Positions 1 to 7,138 of a stretch of 9,165 nt of DNA are shown here, piece by piece. Where the stretch lies: positions 1 through 9,165 of the forward strand of contig JAISLV010000237.1 in NCBI GenBank assembly GCA_031277075.1, in the 5' to 3' direction. This DNA comes from Endomicrobium sp. (GTDB lineage Bacteria; Elusimicrobiota; Endomicrobiia; Endomicrobiales; Endomicrobiaceae). Below the pieces are notes generated by a model that saw only the letters and a list, made by a program, of their open reading frames with translations, was not told where the DNA came from and ran no database searches. Positions within the stretch are counted from its first letter, which is position 1, and each line of letters begins with the position of its first letter. The position numbers were made by a program, and so were the translations under genes.

Positions 1-2
1 CC

Positions 3-2267
3 CACAACACGAAAGGCGGACAAAAAGGCGCGGCATTGGTTTCATCCTTAACATATTCTCCTTTGATTTTGGCTTTGGGCGCATTAGCGGGCAATCATTT
101 TATACTGCCTTTGACAATCGGATTATTTGCCGTTTCCGTTGCCGCGGCAATAGCGCTGAATTTGTTTGTACACGTGCTTATAGACAATAGATACGTAAAG
201 ACTATTGCCAAAAAAGAAGACGAAGATAAGAAAAAAATCGTTTTCGGTGAAAAACTAGCGGCGTTTGCCGAAAACATTGAGCGTAAATTCGGAGTTAAAA
301 AACAAGAAGTTATAAGTGCTTTTAGATATGCCGAGACGCGCCATGACAAAAGATGGAAGCGCATAGACGCGCTGAAATTTTATTTTGCCGAGCCTGCGCG
401 CGAATTCGTTTCAAACGCTGCAGGAAAATTGAAAGCGGGCGGCAGCGCTGCCGCGGTTTCGGCGGCAAAAACAGCAAAGGACGCCTCAAATCCTGTTATT
501 GCGGTTGAGACATCGCAAAAAGCGGCAATACAAATAGCGTCTTCAAAAGAGCGTATTGACGCTTTAACGGAACGGGAATTGCAGCTTTCCAAAAATTTGA
601 TTGTAACCGGAAATATGCAAGAGGCTTATAGGCTTCAAAAACAGGGATTTCGCGCGGCTGTCGCTGTTGACGAAAAAACCGGGCGCGGATGGCAAAAAAT
701 TGACGCGGCTCTTCTTGACGAATCAGGAGCAAAAACTAAAGTCTATTGGAAAATTGACCCTTACAGCGGCGTACAATATTTGTTTTTTAAATCAAAAACA
801 ATGAAAATAGATTTGTCAAAAGCAATGGAACAGTTATCTGCGCGCTTAACCGACGGCATGCGCGACAAGGCTTTTAAAGGGATAGAGCGGATAATATCCG
901 TTTCAGGCGCGTCGCGCGAAGACGCGCTTGCAAAAATGAGAAATATACAGAGAGATACGATAGGGAGCAAAACTAAAGAAGCCGTATTGTATTTAAACGG
1001 CAGGGAAGTCGGCAATTTCAAAAATTTCTGTTTTGAGAAATACAAAACGGACAATATCGGAGTATTTGTAATAACGCGGGAACAGTCCTTAAAACACAAA
1101 GAAGCGATAATTGCGCTGCGCGCAAAGGGCGTGAGATTTGTAATATATGAGCGGGTTTCTGATTCGTCTGAGAATATTGAAATCTTTCTTGACGGAGTCA
1201 TAATAGACGCGGACGCAATCAAAGACGTCGCAGAAGCCGTAAAGCTGTTAAAAAAAATCAAGCGTGAAAAAAACAAAGAGAAAAACGGATATAATTTGAG
1301 GATAGCCGTCAAATTCAGCCGCGAAGTTTTGTCTGAATTTATAAACGGGGATTTCGACGGAAGGGATTTTGCAAGAATAATATTCGTTATTGATTATTTG
1401 ACATATATTGTGGAAAATCAAAAAGTTTCGGGAAGAATAGAAATCTTTTTTGACGCAATGCCCTACGGAGAGTCCGTAAAAAATATCATAGAAAACGACA
1501 ATGTTGCGGCTATAGGAACAAGCAAAGAGGAAGCGTTTCAGAACAACAGAGAAATCATAGAAAAAACGAAAAGCGTAAAACAGCGTTTTGAAAGAGGCGA
1601 AAAGGCGGCGTGGGCGGGCAAATTTGACGACGACGCGGCGGAATTAAAATTAAGCGAAGGGTCGCCGTATTACGACATTATCGTCGTCGACGCGGTTAAT
1701 TCCTTGTCATTAAAGGGAAAAATAGAAGCTTTTAAGGATGCCGACAACAAGCTCAGCCGTCATGCGCGCGATTATCTTAAACACTTGTGCGAAAAAGGCG
1801 AATACGAAGAGGCAGCAGGATTCATAAGGGGAGTTGTGATGAAAACCGTCGGCATGCGCATAACTGAACTATACGGAAAAAAAGGCATTACGCTAGATTT
1901 GGAAAAATTGTGCGGCAATGAAAAGTTTTACAGAGCGTTTTTGATAAATTCCATACAATTAATGGCGGCTGGAAACGATATCGCGGAGATAATAAACAGG
2001 GAAAACGCCTTTTTGCAAAACGAAGCCGTAACCGCAAAAGATTTTTTTGACAAAATTGCGGGCGAAGTAGACGAGGGAATAGAAAAAATACTGTTTGACA
2101 ACGAATACGCCATAAAGGCATTGCCTCAGGAAAATATGTCCGAGACGCTTACAATGTTCGGTAATTTCGACGTTTTGGTAAAAGACGAATTCACGATAAG
2201 AACAACAATACCTAAAGAAATAACAATATCATTTCACGCCGCAAGAAGCATTTTGTCCGCCGCTTAA
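3..2267 (+). CDS. Large membrane-associated protein of unknown function (5'-partial at window edge)
   Basis: I do not recognise this family. The frame is open from the first complete codon at position 3 to the TAA at 2265-2267, with no upstream stop, so the gene probably begins outside the window. The only in-window start option is TTG at 36, preceded by AAAGGCG at 24-30, which would give 743 residues. Counting from that TTG, residues about 7-49 are almost wholly hydrophobic and broken by GNH near 20, which suggests a two-helix membrane hairpin. A highly charged Lys/Glu/Asp stretch follows (about 55-70), then helix-rich sequence to about 180. The rest is soluble alpha/beta-like sequence with recurring hydrophobic strands (IGVFVIT, VRFVIYE, FARIIFVID, RIEIFFD, YDIIVVD), and a helical C-terminus. 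No Walker, HExxH, zinc-finger or glycosyltransferase motif is visible. It converges on the minus-strand operon. Coding is certain; function is unknown. Confidence 0.85.
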   Translation, partial: HNTKGGQKGAALVSSLTYSPLILALGALAGNHFILPLTIGLFAVSVAAAIALNLFVHVLIDNRYVKTIAKKEDEDKKKIVFGEKLAAFAENIERKFGVKKQEVISAFRYAETRHDKRWKRIDALKFYFAEPAREFVSNAAGKLKAGGSAAAVSAAKTAKDASNPVIAVETSQKAAIQIASSKERIDALTERELQLSKNLIVTGNMQEAYRLQKQGFRAAVAVDEKTGRGWQKIDAALLDESGAKTKVYWKIDPYSGVQYLFFKSKTMKIDLSKAMEQLSARLTDGMRDKAFKGIERIISVSGASREDALAKMRNIQRDTIGSKTKEAVLYLNGREVGNFKNFCFEKYKTDNIGVFVITREQSLKHKEAIIALRAKGVRFVIYERVSDSSENIEIFLDGVIIDADAIKDVAEAVKLLKKIKREKNKEKNGYNLRIAVKFSREVLSEFINGDFDGRDFARIIFVIDYLTYIVENQKVSGRIEIFFDAMPYGESVKNIIENDNVAAIGTSKEEAFQNNREIIEKTKSVKQRFERGEKAAWAGKFDDDAAELKLSEGSPYYDIIVVDAVNSLSLKGKIEAFKDADNKLSRHARDYLKHLCEKGEYEEAAGFIRGVVMKTVGMRITELYGKKGITLDLEKLCGNEKFYRAFLINSIQLMAAGNDIAEIINRENAFLQNEAVTAKDFFDKIAGEVDEGIEKILFDNEYAIKALPQENMSETLTMFGNFDVLVKDEFTIRTTIPKEITISFHAARSILSAA

Positions 2268-2451
2268 GTGTAAGAATAGAACCAGAACGAGCAAATCCCG
2301 CCGTTTTTTTGCTTTCCAAATAAGCGGAAAATCGCGCAATGCTTTAATTCGCCTGACTTGACCTGACCGCTTTTTATATTTCGTAATAAATAGGGAGCGG
2401 GCTGAGGCTAGGCAACGCGTCGCGGCGGCTAATGGTAACTGCGGATTTGCG
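2268..2451. other. Convergent intergenic gap with a GC-rich island
   Basis: This 184-nt gap lies between two convergent stop codons, where a bidirectional terminator would be expected. None is convincing. The best candidates are AGCAAA/TTTGCT flanking a 12-nt loop near 2290-2313, and AAGCGG (2322-2327) pairing with CCGCTT (2367-2372) across a long loop followed by a short T run. Positions 2393-2444 are about 69% G+C (36 of 52), well above the surroundings. They begin with four closely spaced G runs (2393-2412) on the plus strand. A direct repeat CCTGAC occurs at 2352-2357 and 2362-2367. No ORF or tRNA is apparent. Confidence 0.5.
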
Positions 2452-3291
2452 TCAATGAGTTTCTGACGGTTCTAAAATATATACTGTTACGTCTCTAAAA
2501 CTCCACGGCGGCTCTTCGCTTACATTGTTTACGCCTAAATCAACTCTCATTCCTTTTATAAGGTTTCCTGTGTCTCCTGCGTATCCATATCCGTATCCTG
2601 CTACAAAAAGTCTTGTTTTAAGCGGTATAACCGCAGGGTCTACGGCTATAACGCCTCTTTGCATTTTGCGTCCTAAAAACGTTATTGTGCCGTCGCCCCA
2701 TGCAAGCGGGTCGCCGGGATAATAAGCCGTAGAAACCATTTTCATTGACGGCGCTTTTGACAAATCGTAAATTTTTTCAATTTTCCCGTCTTTTGTCAAA
2801 AGCGCAAGGCGGTAATATTCTTTTGCTATAGATTTTTCGCTCAAAACTTCTCTGTTAAACAAAACTCCGTCGTGAAGCGTTTCTATTACTTCTTTTGTAA
2901 CGGTTTTTTCAACGCCTTTTTGCAATTGCGTTTTTCTTAAATTTGAATTGTAGTTTCTGCTCCAAGTCATTCTGAAAGGAACGTTTTCGTTGATTTTTTT
3001 ATATTCTTTTTCAACGCGCGTTATAACTGCGGAATTTAGAGGCGCTAAAGGTTTATCTAAATCTTTTGAAATAATATCGTTTTCGCCAAGTTTTATCCCT
3101 AGCTTTTCTAGTATTTGTCTAAGAGCGATATTTTTGTAAGGCGATACGCGGACAATTTGTCCGTCGGCTTTTATAAAAGCGTCCGCTCTTATAAAACTTA
3201 CCGCGCCAAGCGCGGCTGAGAGCAGATAGACAAAAAGAGGTATTGATATAAGCTGTATGATTTTTTTTACGTCAAATTTTGTCGTTATCAT
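2452..3291 (-). CDS. Membrane-anchored G5 and 3D domain protein (YabE/Rpf-like), putative cell-wall enzyme
   Basis: This is a likely peptidoglycan-acting protein outside the cytoplasmic membrane. An N-terminal membrane helix or uncleaved signal sits at about 10-33. A short DUF348-like segment follows (about 36-80), then a G5-type adhesion domain (about 88-165) and a C-terminal 3D domain (about 185-275). The 3D family is named for three conserved aspartates of an MltA/resuscitation-factor-like double-psi barrel; here they are D218 (VIAVDP), D240 (AGDTG) and D251 (RVDLG). Length (279 aa) is shorter than Bacillus YabE (over 400 aa, with more repeated DUF348 units). ATG at 3291 lies inside the end of the radical SAM gene (20-nt overlap) with no strong Shine-Dalgarno site, so translation is probably coupled. 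It is the last gene of the operon. Enzymatic activity (lytic transglycosylase-like) is inferred from the family, not shown. Confidence 0.88.
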   Translation of the reverse strand: MITTKFDVKKIIQLISIPLFVYLLSAALGAVSFIRADAFIKADGQIVRVSPYKNIALRQILEKLGIKLGENDIISKDLDKPLAPLNSAVITRVEKEYKKINENVPFRMTWSRNYNSNLRKTQLQKGVEKTVTKEVIETLHDGVLFNREVLSEKSIAKEYYRLALLTKDGKIEKIYDLSKAPSMKMVSTAYYPGDPLAWGDGTITFLGRKMQRGVIAVDPAVIPLKTRLFVAGYGYGYAGDTGNLIKGMRVDLGVNNVSEEPPWSFRDVTVYILEPSETH

Positions 3292-3883
3292 CTTCGTCTA
3301 AATAAGGTCTTAGCCTAAAAGAAACGCCTGCTTCTTTTGCAATTTTTTCAATTTTTGAAACGTCAAGTCCCGGAAGCGCTACCGTAGTTATAACTACTTC
3401 GGGTATATATTTTTTCGCTTCTTTTGCAAACTTTATAATTTCGTCAAAAGATTCTTCGCCAAACATAGGGCGGTTTAATTGATTGTGTTCTTTTGGAGAA
3501 CTGCCGTTAAGACTTATTGAAACGACGTCTATCAAGCCTTTTAGTTCGGGCAAAATATTTTTAGAGTGGTAGCGGTTTGCAAGTCCCGCCGTATTAATTC
3601 TCACTTTAGCGCCTTTGTCTTTTAACCATTGCGCTATTTCTTTTACCGTCTCTGGTTTTACAAGCGCGTCGCCGTATCCGCAAAATATAATTTCGCCGTA
3701 TTTTTTGGGGTCGCCTATAGATTTAATAGCTTCTTCTGCAGTAGGCTCTTTTTCAAGTTTTAAGCCGCTGCCGTGGAAATCGTCAGCCCATTTATGCTTA
3801 ATGCAATACGGACATGCCATCATGCAGCGGTTTGTAATATTTAAATAGAGATTGTTTCCAAGCGTGTAAGCAATAGCGTTCAT
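3272..3883 (-). CDS. TatD-linked radical SAM protein
   Basis: This is a short radical S-adenosylmethionine enzyme (203 aa) with the cluster-binding motif C20-x3-C24-x2-C27 near its N-terminus. That motif would bind a 4Fe-4S cluster that cleaves SAM to a 5'-deoxyadenosyl radical. Further radical SAM core signs are FCGYGDAL (a GGE-like motif after a beta strand), VRINTAG and VSISLNG. It resembles the family known as 'radical SAM protein, TatD family-associated', whose substrate is unknown, and it does lie directly downstream of tatD here (25 nt). The ATG at 3883 is preferred because it has a Shine-Dalgarno site and leaves a typical N-terminus. An upstream in-frame TTG at 3919 would overlap tatD and add 12 residues of no family character. 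There is no C-terminal SPASM or other cysteine-rich extension. Its 3' end overlaps the 3D-domain gene. Confidence 0.87.
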   Translation of the reverse strand: MNAIAYTLGNNLYLNITNRCMMACPYCIKHKWADDFHGSGLKLEKEPTAEEAIKSIGDPKKYGEIIFCGYGDALVKPETVKEIAQWLKDKGAKVRINTAGLANRYHSKNILPELKGLIDVVSISLNGSSPKEHNQLNRPMFGEESFDEIIKFAKEAKKYIPEVVITTVALPGLDVSKIEKIAKEAGVSFRLRPYLDEDDNDKI

Positions 3884-3885
3884 AA

Positions 3886-3892
3886 CCGCTCC
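3886..3892 (-). promoter_or_regulatory. Ribosome binding site deciding the radical SAM start
   Basis: On the minus strand GGAGCGG stands just upstream of the ATG at 3883. Its GGAG core (3889-3892) is 5 nt from the start codon. It supports this ATG over the TTG at 3919. Confidence 0.6.
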
Positions 3893-3908
3893 GTTAGATA
3901 TAGCCGCC

Positions 3909-4682
3909 TCAGATGGCAAATAATTTTTTTGCGTTTTCCGAAGTTATTCTTACAGTTTCTTCAACGGATAACTTTTTGATTTTTGCCACTGCTTCTAAAG
4001 TTTCCGTTATATACGACGGTTCGTTTCTTTGTCCTCTGTATTTTTGAGGGGGGAGATACGGACAGTCTGTTTCAATAAGAAGTTTTGAAATGTCAGTTTT
4101 AAAAACAACGTCTCTTAAGGCGTTTGAATTTTTATACGTGAGAGGACCGTCTATGCCTAGCAAAAAACCCATTTCTAAAAATTTTTCAGCTTCGCAGGTA
4201 TTGCCTGAAAAACAATGTATTACGCCGCTGACGCCGTATTCTGCAAAAGAATCTAACAGGTCTAACATATCTTGATACGCGTCTCTGCAATGTATAATAG
4301 CGGGTTTCTTTAGTTTTTTAGAAATCGCAATTTGGCTTGCAAATAAGTCTAGCTGGTCTAATTTTTCTAACTTTGAGCTATGGTCAATGTAGTGGTAATC
4401 TAAACCTATTTCGCCGACCGCTATACATTTGGGAGACGTCAAAAGGGTTTCAAGCCTTGCTAAATCTTTAGCTTGATAATTTTTAACTTCAAGAGGATGA
4501 ATGCCAAGAGCCGTATAGATAAAATCGTTTTTAGAAAATTCTAAAGCCGCGTCCCAGTCTTTTGGTTCGCAGGCTATTTCAAAAATAGCGCGGACGCCCG
4601 CGTCAAAAGCTCTTTGAATAACAGTTTGGCGGTCGGCGTCAAATTTTGCGTCTAAAAGATGAGCGTGAGTGTCTATTATCAT
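3909..4682 (-). CDS. tatD: TatD family metal-dependent deoxyribonuclease
   Basis: This is a TIM-barrel metallohydrolase of the TatD family (3'-5' DNase activity in characterised members, linked to DNA repair and nucleic-acid turnover; cytoplasmic). All expected metal ligands are present: H6 and H8 in the N-terminal DTHAHL motif, E91 in GEIGLDY, H131 in IIHCR, H156 in IHCFSG and D206 in IETDCPYL. The 257-aa length is typical for the family and the protein looks intact. ATG at 4682 begins 6 nt after the metG stop, so the two are surely cotranscribed. The only purine-rich site upstream is GGCGGG at the end of metG, rather far from the ATG, which suggests translational coupling. The metG-tatD pairing is common in bacteria. 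Family assignment is firm; exact substrate is not visible in the sequence. Confidence 0.96.
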   Translation of the reverse strand: MIIDTHAHLLDAKFDADRQTVIQRAFDAGVRAIFEIACEPKDWDAALEFSKNDFIYTALGIHPLEVKNYQAKDLARLETLLTSPKCIAVGEIGLDYHYIDHSSKLEKLDQLDLFASQIAISKKLKKPAIIHCRDAYQDMLDLLDSFAEYGVSGVIHCFSGNTCEAEKFLEMGFLLGIDGPLTYKNSNALRDVVFKTDISKLLIETDCPYLPPQKYRGQRNEPSYITETLEAVAKIKKLSVEETVRITSENAKKLFAI

Positions 4683-4688
4683 AATTTA

Positions 4689-6236
4689 TTATTTCCCGCC
4701 GTTTTGAATTCTTGGAAATAAAACTCCGGGAGATTGAAGCTGCGCGCCAGACGGAGAAAAACCGTTTTGCGGTATTGTTTTGTCGGCAAAATATTTTTTT
4801 GCGGTTTCGGATATATTCCCGCTTGCGCCCGTTATCGTCCATATTTTTTCGGCAAGCGCAGGCATAAAAGCCAGCAGATGAATGAGTATTAAATCCGTCG
4901 CCTGAAGATATGAAAAAATACAGGAAGATAGTTTTTGCAAGTCCGTTTTTGCGAGTTTCCAAGGGGCGTCGAATTCTATACGCCGATTGATTTCCGTAAG
5001 GGCTCTTTGCAGAGCTTCCGCCGCTTTGTGAAGATAAAGACCGTCCATAGCCGGCGCAAAATCTTCGTTTAAAATTTTTGCGGTTTTTTCGGCAAGCTCT
5101 AAATCGGGCTTGACGTTTGGAACTTTTAAATCAAAATTTTTCTCGGCAAGTTTTAACGCGCGGGAAATTAAATTCCCCAGATTGTTTGCTAAATCAACAT
5201 TGTATTTGTTTGTAAGAGCGTCCCAAGAGATGTCGCCGTCGGGACCAAACGCAATGAGCGTCACCGTTAAATATCTTGCGGCGTCTACGCCGAATTTGTC
5301 TACAAGTTCCTGCGGAGAAATTACGTTCCCTAAACTTTTTGACATTTTCTCGCCGTTTATCGTAAAAAATCCGTGCGAATAAACTTTTTTGGGAACGGGT
5401 ATTCCCGCTCCTAAAAGCATAGCAGGCCATATTACCGAATGAAACCACAAAATATCTTTTGCCATTAAATGAACGTCGGCAGGCCAATATTTTTTAAATA
5501 ATTGTTCGTCTTTAGGATAGCCTATGCCCGTAATATAGTTTGTGAGAGCGTCAACCCAAACGTAAACCGTCTGTTTTTTGTCGAAAGGAACGGGTATGCC
5601 CCAGTCTATAGCGGCTCTAGAAAAACTTACGTCTTCAAGCCCTAATTTAAGTTTGCCTATTATTTCGTTGCGTCTTTCTTCAGGCTGAATTTCAATGTGT
5701 TCTTTGTGAGCGGGGTTTGTAATCATATCGTGCAAAGCGTCTGAAAACGACGAGAGTTTGAAAAAGTAGTTTTCTTCAGACTGCAATACGGGCTTGGTTT
5801 TATGAAACGGACATAATCCGTCTATTAAATCTTTTTCGGGGTAAAAACGTTCGCATCCGACGCAGTAAAGAGCCTCGTAAGTTTTTTTGAAAATCAGCCC
5901 TTTTTGAAAAAGAATATCAATTATGTTTTGCGTTGCAGATATGTGGTCTGCGTCTGTCGTGCGGATAAATCTGTCGTAGGAAATATTTAAAAGTTTCCAC
6001 GCTTCTTTAAATTGCGCGCTTGTTTCGTCAACAAGTTCCTGCGGCGTTTTGCCTTTTTCTTTTGCCGCCGCGGCAATTTTTGCGCCGTGTTCGTCTGTTC
6101 CAGTTAAAAAGAAAACGTCAAAGCCGTTAAGCTTTTTCCAGCGAGCCATAATGTCTGCCGCAATTGTAGTATACGAATGACCAATATGGGGAATATCGTT
6201 GACGTAATAAATCGGCGTTGTAATATAAAATTTCAT
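4689..6236 (-). CDS. metG: Methionyl-tRNA synthetase
   Basis: This is a class I aminoacyl-tRNA synthetase that charges tRNA-Met with methionine in the cytoplasm, for both initiation and elongation. The ATP-binding signatures are HIGH at 17-20 and KMSKS at 297-301. Between them is a single zinc knuckle C125-x2-C128 with C142-x2-H145, that is Cys3His, as in Thermus-type MetRS from memory. The anticodon-binding helical domain occupies about 345-480. The protein ends at 515 aa and lacks the C-terminal EMAP/Trbp111-like tRNA-binding domain found in many 640-680 aa MetRS. ATG at 6236 has AGGAG at 6247-6251 (10-nt spacing). The 66-nt spacer upstream (6237-6302) is the longest inside the operon. I see no T-box or S-box and no clear promoter there. 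Confidence 0.98.
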   Translation of the reverse strand: MKFYITTPIYYVNDIPHIGHSYTTIAADIMARWKKLNGFDVFFLTGTDEHGAKIAAAAKEKGKTPQELVDETSAQFKEAWKLLNISYDRFIRTTDADHISATQNIIDILFQKGLIFKKTYEALYCVGCERFYPEKDLIDGLCPFHKTKPVLQSEENYFFKLSSFSDALHDMITNPAHKEHIEIQPEERRNEIIGKLKLGLEDVSFSRAAIDWGIPVPFDKKQTVYVWVDALTNYITGIGYPKDEQLFKKYWPADVHLMAKDILWFHSVIWPAMLLGAGIPVPKKVYSHGFFTINGEKMSKSLGNVISPQELVDKFGVDAARYLTVTLIAFGPDGDISWDALTNKYNVDLANNLGNLISRALKLAEKNFDLKVPNVKPDLELAEKTAKILNEDFAPAMDGLYLHKAAEALQRALTEINRRIEFDAPWKLAKTDLQKLSSCIFSYLQATDLILIHLLAFMPALAEKIWTITGASGNISETAKKYFADKTIPQNGFSPSGAQLQSPGVLFPRIQNGGK

Positions 6237-6246
6237 TGTATTTAAG

Positions 6247-6251
6247 CTCCT
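6247..6251 (-). promoter_or_regulatory. Ribosome binding site of metG
   Basis: AGGAG on the minus strand, 10 nt before the metG ATG at 6236. It lies in the 66-nt spacer after the RicT-like gene, so metG has its own ribosome entry rather than depending on coupling. Confidence 0.55.
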
Positions 6252-6302
6252 GTTTTTTGTCGACGCTTTTTTTGCGGCGTTTTCAAAATAGCGGTTTTTT
6301 TA

Positions 6303-7112
6303 TTAAGTCTTGTTTTTATCCTTAATTATCTGCGCAGGGAAAGTTTTAAAATCTCTTTTGTCTTTATCGCCAAAATCTACAGTGACAGTTTCTTTTACGC
6401 AGTCTATAGCGGCAAGTTTTCCTTTTCCGTTTGGCGTTAATACCGCCGCGCCTAAAGGCGGCAAATCTTTTTTGAAATTTTTATAGTGTTCGTTTTCAAA
6501 TGATATGCAGCACATAAGCCGCCCGCAAAGACCTGAAAGTTTTGAAGCGTTTAAAGACAAATCCTGCTCTTTTGCCATATCTATAGTTACAGAGCTGAAA
6601 TCTTTTAAAAATCCCTGACAGCAAAGAACGCGCCCGCAAGAGCCAAGCCCTCCGACCATTTTTGACTCGTCTCTTACGCCTATTTGTACCATTTGAATTC
6701 TGGTTTTTAAAATATGTCCTAAATCTTTTATGAGTTCTCTAAAGTCAACCCTTGTTTCAGACGTGTAATAGACAAAAAGTTTTGAGCGGTCAAAAGTGTA
6801 TGAAACGCATGTAAGCTTCATATCAAGCTCGTGGTCTTCGGCTTTTTCTAAAACTATGTTGAACGCTTTTTTGTTTCTCTTTTCGTTTTCGGCAAGTTTT
6901 CTTTTGTCTTCTTCGGTAATTTTCCTTAAAACTTTGCCTATGGGGTCTTTGCCTTTTTGAACGTTTTTTTCTCTTTCAAAAACGATTCCCGTTTCAACGC
7001 CGTGTTCCGTTTCAACTATAATTTGATCGCCGGGTTTTACGTCGTGGCGTCCTACGTCGGCGTAAATTTTATCTTTAATCCGTCTAAGCATTACTCCTAC
7101 CGCCATTGGCAT
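6303..7112 (-). CDS. ricT: PSP1 domain protein, RicT/YaaT type
   Basis: This is a homologue of RicT (YaaT), which in Bacillus acts with RicA and RicF in an iron-sulphur-containing complex needed for RNase Y-dependent mRNA maturation and for developmental phosphorelay. The PSP1 C-terminal region is clear: GSCGRVLCC (C159, C164, C165) and SGLCGRLMCC (C196, C201, C202). This cysteine set matches the one linked to cluster binding in the Ric complex. The N-terminal beta-rich part (1-50) is followed by a charged helical linker (about 65-95). The length of 269 aa is normal for the family. ATG at 7112 is favoured over ATG at 7106 by a strong Shine-Dalgarno site. It follows holB by 26 nt, the same neighbour as in Bacillus. 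No RicA or RicF gene is in this window, so the role here may differ. Confidence 0.92.
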   Translation of the reverse strand: MPMAVGVMLRRIKDKIYADVGRHDVKPGDQIIVETEHGVETGIVFEREKNVQKGKDPIGKVLRKITEEDKRKLAENEKRNKKAFNIVLEKAEDHELDMKLTCVSYTFDRSKLFVYYTSETRVDFRELIKDLGHILKTRIQMVQIGVRDESKMVGGLGSCGRVLCCQGFLKDFSSVTIDMAKEQDLSLNASKLSGLCGRLMCCISFENEHYKNFKKDLPPLGAAVLTPNGKGKLAAIDCVKETVTVDFGDKDKRDFKTFPAQIIKDKNKT

Positions 7113-7117
7113 ATATG

Positions 7118-7125
7118 TTCTCCTT
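7118..7125 (-). promoter_or_regulatory. Strong ribosome binding site of the RicT-like gene
   Basis: AAGGAGAA on the minus strand. The AAGGAG core (7120-7125) lies 7 nt before the ATG at 7112. It is the best Shine-Dalgarno match in the operon and fixes the start at the first of two nearby ATGs. Confidence 0.7.
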
Positions 7126-7138
7126 AATTTTATACGTA

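Noticed and set aside
761..1312. Minus-strand open frame of 183 codons antisense to the large left-hand gene
   Set aside because: It lies wholly inside a longer coding frame with better protein character. The translation is Ser/Ile/Phe-rich with no domain, as expected of an antisense shadow.
2290..2372. Possible rho-independent terminator in the convergent gap
   Set aside because: AGCAAA/TTTGCT has a weak AT-rich stem and no following T run. AAGCGG/CCGCTT has only 6 bp around a loop of about 39 nt. Neither meets a usual standard.
2291..2450. Inverted pair GCAAATCC (2291-2298) and GGATTTGC (2443-2450) bounding the gap
   Set aside because: An 8-bp match about 144 nt apart can occur by chance and there is no supporting structure between. 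Noted only in case copies occur elsewhere.
2525..2722. Plus-strand frame of 65 codons antisense to the 3D domain
   Set aside because: The opposite frame encodes the conserved three-aspartate domain, and this one has no ribosome site or motif.
4639..4962. Minus-strand frame of 107 codons over the metG end and tatD start
   Set aside because: It is out of frame with metG and tatD, which are both secure. The translation is Arg/Lys/Ser-rich without family character.
5194..5487. Second minus-strand frame inside metG
   Set aside because: It is a frame-shifted shadow of metG on the same strand, covering the KMSKS region, with low-complexity basic translation.
6237..6302. T-box, SAM riboswitch or internal promoter before metG
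   Set aside because: At 66 nt the spacer is too short for a T-box and lacks its conserved bulge. TTGAAA is present on the minus strand but has no -10 box at proper spacing.
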